Shown in pieces: positions 6,409-12,482 of a stretch of 15,578 nucleotides of DNA (position 1 is its first letter; every line of letters starts with the position of its first letter). The stretch covers positions 1 to 15,578 of the forward strand of contig QHWL01000062.1 of assembly GCA_003222555.1 (NCBI GenBank), read 5' to 3'. Origin of the DNA: Acidobacteriota bacterium. GTDB taxonomy: Bacteria > Acidobacteriota > Vicinamibacteria > Vicinamibacterales > CAVVIG01. A model generated the notes under the pieces. The model made no database searches, was not told the origin of the DNA, and worked only from the letters and a program-made list of their open reading frames with translations. The position numbers were made by a program, and so were the translations under genes.

Positions 6409-6865
6409 GACTCGCGACGCCTATCTTGCCGGGCTCAAGATGCTCGGACGGCGTGAGCTCTCCGAAGCGCAGGTCCGGCAGCGCCTCGCGCGCCGCGGCC
6501 ATGAGCCCGACAGCGTCGACGCCGCGGTCGCCCGCCTCCGCCAAGAACGAGCGATCGACGACGCTCGCGTGGCGGAAGCCATCGTCCGCAGCCAGTCCTC
6601 GATCCGTGGCCGCGGGAAACTGCGCGTGCTCCGTGAGGTTGAAAGCGCCGGAATCGCCGCCGCGATCGCGCGGCGGGCCGTCGACGACGTGTTCGACGGG
6701 CTCGACCCCGACGCGCTGCTCGAGGCGTCGCTGGCCAAGCGCCTGGACGAGCGCAAGCCGATTGCCGACGATGCCGAATTCAGGCGCCTGTATCGGTATC
6801 TGATCGGCCAGGGGTTCGAAGCCGACCGCATCATCGCGGCGCTGAAGGCCCGTTCGGTAAAATAA
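6398..6865 (+). CDS. recX: Regulatory protein RecX
   Basis: A 155-residue, mostly alpha-helical modulator that binds RecA filaments and limits recombinase and coprotease activity. The tandem three-helix repeats are visible: AYLAGLKMLGRRELSEAQVRQRLARRG (about 8-34; the 'L..R..s..elr..L..rG' repeat-1 signature), RLRQERAIDDARVAEAIV (46-63; family 'L.....iDD..fA...v') and, at the end, EFRRLYRYLIGQGFEADRIIAALK (128-151; repeat-3 type). TTG 6398 was chosen because it includes the whole first repeat; the next candidate, ATG 6440, would cut it. The start lies inside the last codons of pilT, so translational coupling is likely. recA is not adjacent, unlike the recA-recX order of many bacteria, but the recX-alaS order is kept. 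The alaS -10 box overlaps the last codons of this gene. Confidence 0.85.
   Translation: MADKTRDAYLAGLKMLGRRELSEAQVRQRLARRGHEPDSVDAAVARLRQERAIDDARVAEAIVRSQSSIRGRGKLRVLREVESAGIAAAIARRAVDDVFDGLDPDALLEASLAKRLDERKPIADDAEFRRLYRYLIGQGFEADRIIAALKARSVK
6858..6863 (+). promoter_or_regulatory. -10 element of alaS inside the end of recX (TAAAAT)
   Basis: TAAAAT spans the last two sense codons and the first base of the stop codon of recX. It is followed by AACCGTG and ATG 6871, a 7-nt gap, with no Shine-Dalgarno. This fits a leaderless alaS mRNA made from a promoter embedded in the upstream gene. No convincing -35 box is seen. Confidence 0.45.
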
Positions 6866-6870
6866 CCGTG

Positions 6871-9534
6871 ATGACCTCAGGCGACATCCGCGCGACTTTC
6901 TTGAAGTATTTCGAGCGCCACGGCCACCGCGTCGTGCCGAGCTCGCCGCTCGTGCCGGGCGACGATCCAACGCTTCTCTTCACCAACGCGGGGATGAACC
7001 AGTTCAAGGACGTGTTCCTCGGCCGCGAGAAACGCGAGTACACGCGCGCAACGTCGTCGCAGAAGTGCATGCGCGTCAGCGGAAAGCACAACGACCTCGA
7101 CAACGTGGGACCGTCGCTGCGTCATCACACGTTTTTCGAGATGCTGGGGAACTTCTCCTTCGGCGACTACTTCAAGGAAGAGGCAATCGAGCTCGCGTGG
7201 GAACTGCTAACCGGCGTCTGGAAGATGGCGCCCGATCGCCTGGTCGTCTCCATCTTCAAGGGCGAGAGCGGCATTCCGCGCGACGACGAGGCGTACGAGG
7301 CCTGGCGGAAGCACGTGCCGGTCGATCGCATCCTCGAGCTCGGAACCGGCGACAACTTCTGGCAGATGGGCGACACGGGTCCGTGCGGCCGGTGCTCGGA
7401 AATCTACCGTGTCGGCGGCGCCGGCAGCGATCCGCAAATCGAGATCTGGAACAACGTGTTCATGGAGTTCGAACGAAGCGCCGACGGCACGCTCACTCCT
7501 CTGCCGGCGCCCTCGATCGACACGGGAATGGGCCTCGAGCGCATCACCGCGGTGCTCCAGAGCAAGGATTCCAACTACGACACCGATTTGTTCACGCCGA
7601 TTATTCGGCGCATCTCAGAGCTCACGGGCGTGCACTACAGCTCGCATATCGATGACATCGTCGCGGCGTCCGGCGATGTTCACATCCGAGTCGTCGCCGA
7701 CCACATCCGCGCGATGACCTTTCTCATTTGTGACGGCGTCGTGCCGTCCAACGAGTGGCGTGGATACGTTCTGCGCAAGATCATGCGCCGAGCGATGAGG
7801 CACGGCAAACACCTCATGATGGCGGAGCCGTTTCTTCACAAGCTCGTCGAGGTGTTGGTTCGCGAGATGGGCGACGCGTACCCCGAACTACGCACGAATC
7901 GCGACCTGATTGAGAAGACGATTCTCGCCGAGGAAAATCGGTTCGAAGCCGTGCTCACGGAAGGCCTGCCCCGTCTCGAGGCCGAGATCGCGAGAGCTCT
8001 GGAGAGGCCCGAGCGCATCCTGGCGGGCGACGCCGCGTTCCGCCTCTACGACACGTTCGGGTTGCCCTACGATTTCATCGAAGACACGGCAGCCACACAG
8101 GAGGTGGCCGTCGATCGCGCTGGATACGAGCGCGCAATGGAAGGACAGCGCGTCAAGGCCCGGGCGAAGAGCGCCTTCAAAGGGGCCTCGCAGGACATCG
8201 CGTGGTCGTTGGAGGACGACCTCGAGCGTCTGCTCGAGCGAACCGGCGATCGCTTCGAGGGTTACGCCACGACTTGTGTGCCCGGCGTCACGATCGTGGG
8301 GCTCTTCAACGAGGACGGCACGTCGGTGGATCGACTCGAGATGGGCCACGTGGGATACGCTGCCCTCTCAAAGACACCGTTTTACCTGGAAGCCGGCGGT
8401 CAGGTGTCGGACGCCGGTCGCCTATTCGGCGCGAGCGGAAACGATGCGACCGTCGAGGGCAGCTTGCGTGTCCGTTCGAAGTGGCCGCGCTTTCACCGAG
8501 TACGTGTCACGAAGGGAAGCCTTCGGCGCGACGAGATTGTGACCGCCGAAGTCGACACCGAGATCCGCAATGCCACGCGCCGCAACCACACGGCGACCCA
8601 CCTGCTCCACGCCGCGTTGCGCGCGGTCCTCGGCACGCACGTCAAGCAGGCGGGCTCGCTCGTGGCGCCCGACCGGCTGCGGTTCGACTTCGTCCACTTT
8701 CAGCCGGTGACCCGCGAGGAGCTGGATCGCATCGAGCGAATCGTCAACGAGCAGATCTACCGCAATACGCCTGTGCAGACCGAGGTCCGGTCGACCGAGG
8801 AGGCTATCGCGGCCGGCGCGATGGCGCTCTTCGGCGAAAAATACGGCGACCAGGTCCGCGTCGTCAGCGTCCCGGGCGTCAGCATGGAACTGTGCGGCGG
8901 CACGCACGTGGCCGCGACAGGCGACATCGGGTTCTTCGCAATCGTCGCCGGGAGCAGCGTCGCGGCGGGTGTCCGGCGCGTCGAAGCGGTCACCGGAGCC
9001 GGTGCGGTCCAGTGGGCGCAGCATGAGCGGGCTGCTCTGCAGCGCGTCATCGAGGCGCTGCAGGTGAACACGGATCAGGCCGTGGAGGCCATCGAACGCC
9101 TCCAGGCCGACACCAAGCGGCTGGCTCGGGAAGTGACGCAGCTCAAAACGAAAATCGCGATGGGCGCGGGTATCGCCGCCGAAGACGACGACACGGTGGA
9201 GCTCGGCGGTGTGAAGCTGGCGCGTCGCAAAGTCAGCGACTTCGGCAAAGACGCTCTCCGTGGTCTCGTCGACTCGCTCAAGGCGAAGCTCAAGAGCGGT
9301 GTGGTGGTCGTGGCCTCAGCCAACGATGGTAAAGTGCAAATCGTCGTCGCCGTCACTGCGGACTTGATCGGCCGTATCAAGGCGGGCCAGGTCGTCAAGG
9401 AGATCGCGCCAATTGTCGGCGGAAGTGGCGGCGGCCGGCCCGACTTCGCTGAAGCCGGCGGAAAGCATCCGGAAAAGATCGACGAGATGCTGAAAGCCGC
9501 CGAGAGTGTCGTCGCCAAGCTGCTCGAGGCCTGA
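6871..9534 (+). CDS. alaS: Alanine--tRNA ligase
   Basis: A full-length 887-residue class II synthetase that charges tRNA-Ala and clears mischarged Ser and Gly. The N-terminal catalytic core (about 1-240) has FTNAGMNQFKDVFLG (37-51), RATSSQKCMRVSGKHNDLDN (59-78, motif 2 region) and FFEMLGNFSFGDYFK (88-102). A tRNA-recognition helical domain follows to about 450. The editing domain has the zinc ligands HTATH (H573, H577) and CGGTH (C675, H679). The C-terminal DHHA1 oligomerisation domain ends with GGSGGGRPDFAEAGG (about 849-863). All key residues are present. ATG 6871 follows a TAAAAT -10 box by 7 nt; GTG 6868 directly before it is an alternative that adds one residue. The gene follows recX by 5 nt. 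It is the last of the ilvE-pilT-recX-alaS run; a 158-bp gap follows. Confidence 0.97.
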   Translation: MTSGDIRATFLKYFERHGHRVVPSSPLVPGDDPTLLFTNAGMNQFKDVFLGREKREYTRATSSQKCMRVSGKHNDLDNVGPSLRHHTFFEMLGNFSFGDYFKEEAIELAWELLTGVWKMAPDRLVVSIFKGESGIPRDDEAYEAWRKHVPVDRILELGTGDNFWQMGDTGPCGRCSEIYRVGGAGSDPQIEIWNNVFMEFERSADGTLTPLPAPSIDTGMGLERITAVLQSKDSNYDTDLFTPIIRRISELTGVHYSSHIDDIVAASGDVHIRVVADHIRAMTFLICDGVVPSNEWRGYVLRKIMRRAMRHGKHLMMAEPFLHKLVEVLVREMGDAYPELRTNRDLIEKTILAEENRFEAVLTEGLPRLEAEIARALERPERILAGDAAFRLYDTFGLPYDFIEDTAATQEVAVDRAGYERAMEGQRVKARAKSAFKGASQDIAWSLEDDLERLLERTGDRFEGYATTCVPGVTIVGLFNEDGTSVDRLEMGHVGYAALSKTPFYLEAGGQVSDAGRLFGASGNDATVEGSLRVRSKWPRFHRVRVTKGSLRRDEIVTAEVDTEIRNATRRNHTATHLLHAALRAVLGTHVKQAGSLVAPDRLRFDFVHFQPVTREELDRIERIVNEQIYRNTPVQTEVRSTEEAIAAGAMALFGEKYGDQVRVVSVPGVSMELCGGTHVAATGDIGFFAIVAGSSVAAGVRRVEAVTGAGAVQWAQHERAALQRVIEALQVNTDQAVEAIERLQADTKRLAREVTQLKTKIAMGAGIAAEDDDTVELGGVKLARRKVSDFGKDALRGLVDSLKAKLKSGVVVVASANDGKVQIVVAVTADLIGRIKAGQVVKEIAPIVGGSGGGRPDFAEAGGKHPEKIDEMLKAAESVVAKLLEA

Positions 9535-9680
9535 CTCTCAAATCCGTTCGCCGATGCCAGGTCTTGTTTGAGATTCTGCGACGTTAGAGCCGAGGCGCTT
9601 TGCGATTCCTGCTACGTCAGCCCGCGCTCAACCAGAAATAAACGACAAATCGTCCGGCATGCGCCTGGCTACGTTGGGAC

Positions 9681-9686
9681 TAGAAT
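9681..9686 (+). promoter_or_regulatory. -10 element of the Uma2 gene (TAGAAT)
   Basis: TAGAAT is followed by GAGCGC and ATG 9693, a 6-nt gap that again suggests a leaderless mRNA. GAGCG is too weak and too close to act as a convincing Shine-Dalgarno. No -35 box is obvious. Confidence 0.5.
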
Positions 9687-9692
9687 GAGCGC

Positions 9693-10274
9693 ATGTCCGG
9701 GAGCCACGACATGAAGCCCGCCAGCCCCCGCATGAAGCTCACCTACGACGACTACCTGCTCTTCCCCGACGATGGGAAGCGGCATGAGTTGATCGACGGG
9801 GAGCACTACGTGACGCCCACGCCGATTCTCAGACATCAGGCGATCGCCGGCAGACTCCATCTGCTGATCGCGAGCTACCTCAAAGCCCAGCCGATCGGGC
9901 GTGTGTTCTTCGCGCCGCTCGACGTGATCCTCTCCCGGTTCGACGTCGTCGAACCCGATCTGCTCTACGTCTCGCGCGATCGGTGCGGCGACCTTCTGAA
10001 GGACTGGGTGCGAGGCGCTCCGGATCTCGTCGTGGAGATTGGATCGCCGAGCACGCGACAGCGCGATGAAACGATCAAACGCACTCTGTACGAGCGCGAA
10101 GGCGTCGTCGAATACTGGATCGTCGATCCGGAGATCGATGGCGTCCGCGTGTACCGACGTAATGGGGATCGTTTCGAGCGGCCGATGGAACTCTCGCGCG
10201 CGGCAGGCGACGTGCTCACGACAACGCTCCTTCCTGGACTTGAACTGCCGCTGAGCGAAGTCTTCGAGGACTAA
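9693..10274 (+). CDS. Uma2-family (DUF820) PD-(D/E)XK nuclease
   Basis: A 193-residue member of the Uma2/DUF820 family of restriction-endonuclease-like proteins, whose biological role is unclear. Family features in order: MKLTYDDYLLFPDDGKRHELIDGE (about 14-37; conserved Glu32), HQAIAGRLHLLI (48-59), FAPLDVIL (73-80), VEPDLLYVS (86-94, Asp89), GAPDLVVEIGSPST (108-121, Glu115), then a Lys-containing helix (RDETIKRTLYEREGV, K129) and EYWIVDP (140-146). Asp89, Glu115 and Lys129 are the likely catalytic set. ATG 9693 was chosen for its -10 spacing; ATG 9711 or 9732 would trim a non-conserved leader. The gene stands alone: a 158-bp gap follows alaS and it is convergent with mtnC. Uma2 genes are often scattered in many copies, so acquisition as a single-gene cargo is possible. 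I saw no toxin-antitoxin partner. Confidence 0.88.
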   Translation: MSGSHDMKPASPRMKLTYDDYLLFPDDGKRHELIDGEHYVTPTPILRHQAIAGRLHLLIASYLKAQPIGRVFFAPLDVILSRFDVVEPDLLYVSRDRCGDLLKDWVRGAPDLVVEIGSPSTRQRDETIKRTLYEREGVVEYWIVDPEIDGVRVYRRNGDRFERPMELSRAAGDVLTTTLLPGLELPLSEVFED

Positions 10275-10300
10275 CGCTTTCTTCACGCCGGCATAGGGCA

Positions 10301-10343
10301 TTTTTTTCTCCGCGGCCTCTGCGGTCTCTGCGTTGAACGTGAT
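10301..10343 (-). repeat. Inverted copy of the GCAGAGACC intergenic repeat
   Basis: Read on the minus strand, 10343-10308 gives ATCACGTTCAACGCAGAGAC followed by CGCAGAGGCCGCGGAG, matching 2260-2295 at about 31 of 36 positions. It is followed by an A-run (T-run at 10301-10307 on the + strand). Like the first copy it lies in a convergent gap, here between uma2 and mtnC. The T-run after the uma2 stop could help + strand termination, but no stem precedes it. Confidence 0.65.
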
Positions 10344-10378
10344 TCGTTCACGATCTTGAAGGCGGACGCTACTTTGGT

Positions 10379-11131
10379 TCACTCGACGATCTCGTCGAAG
10401 CTGCGAATCACCGGGTGGCTATGCTCGCAGGCTGGCGTGGGATTGGACGGCCTCACGCAGAGCAGCGTCTGAAGTCCAGCCGCGCGCGCGGCGTCCAGCT
10501 CGCCGGTGACGTCCGAGATGAATAACAGTCGTTCGGCAGGCGCCGCAAGCGCCTCCGCGATGTGACGGTAACTGTCGGAAGACACCTTGGGACCGATGCC
10601 CGTGTCGAAGTACCCACTGAGGAATCTGGTCAAATCGCCGGCATCGGTCGTCTGAAACAGCAGCTGTTGCGCGAGGACGCTGCCCGATGAGTAGATACAC
10701 ACCACGAACTGCCGCGCGCGCCAGCGTTCGAGTGCCGGCGGAACGTCGGGGAACACCTGTCCGCGCAACTCGCCGCTGCGGTAGCCGCTTCGCCAGATTT
10801 CTCCCTGAAGGGCTTTGAGACCGGGCGACTTGCGGTCGCGGTCCATCAACCATCCGACGTACGCCGCCGCCGAAGCGATCTCCAAGATAAGCGAGTCATC
10901 GACCCACGCAGGAGGCGCTTGATTGCGGGAGACATCCGCGGCGTGCTCATCGCGCAGCACCGCAACCGCGTTGCGGCACGGCTCCGACGTCCACTCCCGT
11001 TCGAGATACTCCCTCGCGTGCGCGCGGGCGAACGGAAACAGCACCTCGTAGACGAATGCAATCGGAGTGGTCGTCCCTTCGATGTCCAGAACGAGGGCAC
11101 GCGTTCCGGTGACAGACAGGCTAAGGCTCAC
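10379..11131 (-). CDS. mtnC: Enolase-phosphatase E1 (methionine salvage)
   Basis: A 250-residue HAD-superfamily enzyme that enolises 2,3-diketo-5-methylthiopentyl-1-phosphate and then dephosphorylates it to the acireductone used by MtnD. Visible: HAD motif I ALVLDIEGTTTPI with nucleophile D16 and E18, the cap region with FPFARAHAREYLER, motif II YSSGS (147-151), motif III lysine K182 in GPKVSSDSY, and motif IV ISDVTGELDAA (D207). The length fits the family. GTG 11131 overlaps the mtnD stop by 4 nt (GTGA), a classical coupling junction. A longer in-frame reading upstream runs antiparallel to no known domain and is rejected. It is the last gene of mtnB-mtnD-mtnC and faces uma2. Confidence 0.93.
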   Translation of the reverse strand: MSLSLSVTGTRALVLDIEGTTTPIAFVYEVLFPFARAHAREYLEREWTSEPCRNAVAVLRDEHAADVSRNQAPPAWVDDSLILEIASAAAYVGWLMDRDRKSPGLKALQGEIWRSGYRSGELRGQVFPDVPPALERWRARQFVVCIYSSGSVLAQQLLFQTTDAGDLTRFLSGYFDTGIGPKVSSDSYRHIAEALAAPAERLLFISDVTGELDAARAAGLQTLLCVRPSNPTPACEHSHPVIRSFDEIVE

Positions 11132-11700
11132 GCGGGCGACCGGAGATCCTCCCGCGGAAAGTAGGACCCGCCAAAGCAGACCGGCTGGAAGTTCCGGTCG
11201 ACGCCGCTTTCGGTGTAATGTGGCGTCCAACCCGACGGCTGCTCGAAGAGGCGAATCGCACGAATGCGACGGTCGGCGCACAAGTCGAACCAGTGATGCG
11301 TGCCGCGCGGCACGCGGATGAGATCGCCCGCCTCGACCTCAATCGCGAACACGGGCCCACCCGGCGGGCTGATGTGAAAAAGGCCGCGCCCCTCGACGAT
11401 GAACCGCACCTCGTCTTCGTCGTGCCAGTGCTCGCTGCTGAACCTGGCGAGCATCGCATCCAGGCCAGGCGTATCGGGCCTGACGTCGATGACGTCGGCC
11501 GCCGTGTAACCGCCGCGCGTTTTGAGCTCATCGACCTTGTCCGCATAGGCTGCCAGAACCTCGTCCGCGGTCGCCGCCGACGGCACCCGACGCTCGGATT
11601 CCCAACGCTCGTAGGTAATGCCGTACGGCTCAAGAAAACTCGTGATGGATTCTGGGTCCGCCAACGTTCGCTGTTGTTCGGGGATTCTTATCAGTGCCAT
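11128..11700 (-). CDS. mtnD: Acireductone dioxygenase
   Basis: A 190-residue cupin metalloenzyme that oxidises the acireductone 1,2-dihydroxy-3-keto-5-methylthiopentene. The Fe form gives formate and the methionine precursor KMTB; the Ni form gives an off-pathway CO-releasing reaction. Metal ligands are all present: H91 and H93 in SSEHWHDEDEVRF, E97, and H135 in PRGTHHWFDL. The surrounding cupin strands (FIVEGRGLFHI, IEVEAGDLIRVPRG) are typical. The sequence does not reveal which metal is used. ATG 11700 is preceded by GGAGGA at 5-nt spacing (from GGAGG) and lies inside the 3' end of mtnB; its stop overlaps the mtnC start. Confidence 0.95.
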   Translation of the reverse strand: MALIRIPEQQRTLADPESITSFLEPYGITYERWESERRVPSAATADEVLAAYADKVDELKTRGGYTAADVIDVRPDTPGLDAMLARFSSEHWHDEDEVRFIVEGRGLFHISPPGGPVFAIEVEAGDLIRVPRGTHHWFDLCADRRIRAIRLFEQPSGWTPHYTESGVDRNFQPVCFGGSYFPREDLRSPA

Positions 11701-12361
11701 GGCTTCCTCCGGCGTGAGTCTCTGCGATCGTTCGCAACCGGCCCGATGCTTCGAACAGAAATTCCAGAATCTCGACATGACGCCTTGCCTGGGCAAGACC
11801 GTCGCCCCAAGTGTACAACCCGTGCTGCCGCAGCAGAAAGGCGTGCACCGTTGGAAATCGCTCGAGCGTCTCCTCCACCTGACGAGCGAGGCGCTCCATA
11901 TTCTGGTCGTTTTCCAAAATCGGCAGCCACTCGGCGTGCTCGTGGGTGGTCACGCCTTCGAGGCCCTTGAGCATCTCGTAGCCGGCGATGGTCAGACCCC
12001 CCTCCCCCGCATGCACGTCAGACAGGATCGTGCCCCAGATCGAATGTGTATGCAAAACCGCCCCGGCGTGGCGGACGCGCGCCACCGTGACGTGCAGGAG
12101 CGCCTCGGCTGACGGTCTGGCCGACTGCTTGCGCCGTTGTCCCCGGGGGCCAATCACCGAGGCGTTTGGCCCGATGAGGACGACGTCGTTTACCGCGATG
12201 GCGCCCTTCGAGACTGCGCTGGCGGTGATAGCCAGGGTGAGCGGCTTTCGAGACACGAGTGTGCTGAAATTGCCACTCGTCCCGAGCGTCCATCCCCGCG
12301 CATAGAAATCACGCCCAATTTCACCGAATTGACGGGCGATTGTCGGGACTCCCGGTTGCAT
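11630..12361 (-). CDS. mtnB: Methylthioribulose-1-phosphate dehydratase
   Basis: A class II aldolase-fold zinc enzyme of 243 residues that dehydrates 5-methylthioribulose-1-phosphate to the diketo substrate of MtnC. Landmarks: GWTLGTSGNFS (23-33), the 'ITASAVSKGAI' phosphate-binding region, PSAEALLH (83-90), AVLHTHSIWGTILS with probable zinc ligands H104 and H106, GYEMLKGLEG with probable catalytic E129, and FLLRQHGLYTWGD with third ligand H180. The last about 24 residues (220-243, hydrophilic) are an out-of-frame reading of the mtnD start and are probably not part of the fold: the gene overlaps mtnD by 71 nt. ATG 12361 has no Shine-Dalgarno; a TATAGT box lies 14 nt upstream, implying a leader of about 8 nt. 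It is first gene of the salvage operon, divergent from the transglycosylase. Confidence 0.93.
   Translation of the reverse strand: MQPGVPTIARQFGEIGRDFYARGWTLGTSGNFSTLVSRKPLTLAITASAVSKGAIAVNDVVLIGPNASVIGPRGQRRKQSARPSAEALLHVTVARVRHAGAVLHTHSIWGTILSDVHAGEGGLTIAGYEMLKGLEGVTTHEHAEWLPILENDQNMERLARQVEETLERFPTVHAFLLRQHGLYTWGDGLAQARRHVEILEFLFEASGRLRTIAETHAGGSHGTDKNPRTTANVGGPRIHHEFS
11705..11710 (-). promoter_or_regulatory. Strong Shine-Dalgarno of mtnD inside mtnB
   Basis: GGAGGA on the minus strand lies just before ATG 11700, within the mtnB coding frame. It is one of the best Shine-Dalgarno sequences in the window and fixes the mtnD start despite the 71-nt overlap. Confidence 0.75.
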
Positions 12362-12375
12362 GAGTTGTCGCGGGT

Positions 12376-12381
12376 ACTATA
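12376..12381 (-). promoter_or_regulatory. -10 element of the mtnBDC operon (TATAGT)
   Basis: TATAGT on the minus strand is 14 nt before ATG 12361. The predicted start site leaves a leader of only about 7-8 nt. A -35 box is not clear. I saw no SAM riboswitch or S-box-like leader in the 121-bp divergent gap. Confidence 0.45.
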
Positions 12382-12464
12382 CCTCCGGCGAGACGGTCAG
12401 AATCGGACACCCTGAAGAAGGGGGCGCTTTGAACCGATAACCCTTCGATGACTGTCCACGGATG

Positions 12465-12481
12465 TAAAATTGTGGTAAACT
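12465..12481 (+). promoter_or_regulatory. Candidate -10 boxes of the lytic transglycosylase gene
   Basis: Two AT-rich hexamers occur in an otherwise GC-rich gap: TAAAAT (12465-12470) and TAAACT (12476-12481). The first would start transcription near 12477, just before TTG 12483. The second would start near 12488, in which case the mRNA begins at about TTG 12489. The choice matters for whether the structured segment downstream is a leader or coding. Confidence 0.4.
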
Positions 12482-12482
12482 A

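Noticed and set aside
9536..9573. Inverted repeat TCTCAAA/TTTGAGA after alaS as a terminator
   Set aside because: The stem is only 7 bp, AT-rich, with a loop of about 24 nt and no U-run. Too weak to call as an intrinsic terminator.
9669..10382. 237-codon minus-strand frame opposite uma2
   Set aside because: The + strand frame has all Uma2 family motifs; the antisense product is shadow-like.
12362..12482. SAM-sensing or other known riboswitch before mtnB
   Set aside because: The predicted leader of mtnB is only about 8 nt and the divergent gap shows no recognisable riboswitch core on the minus strand.
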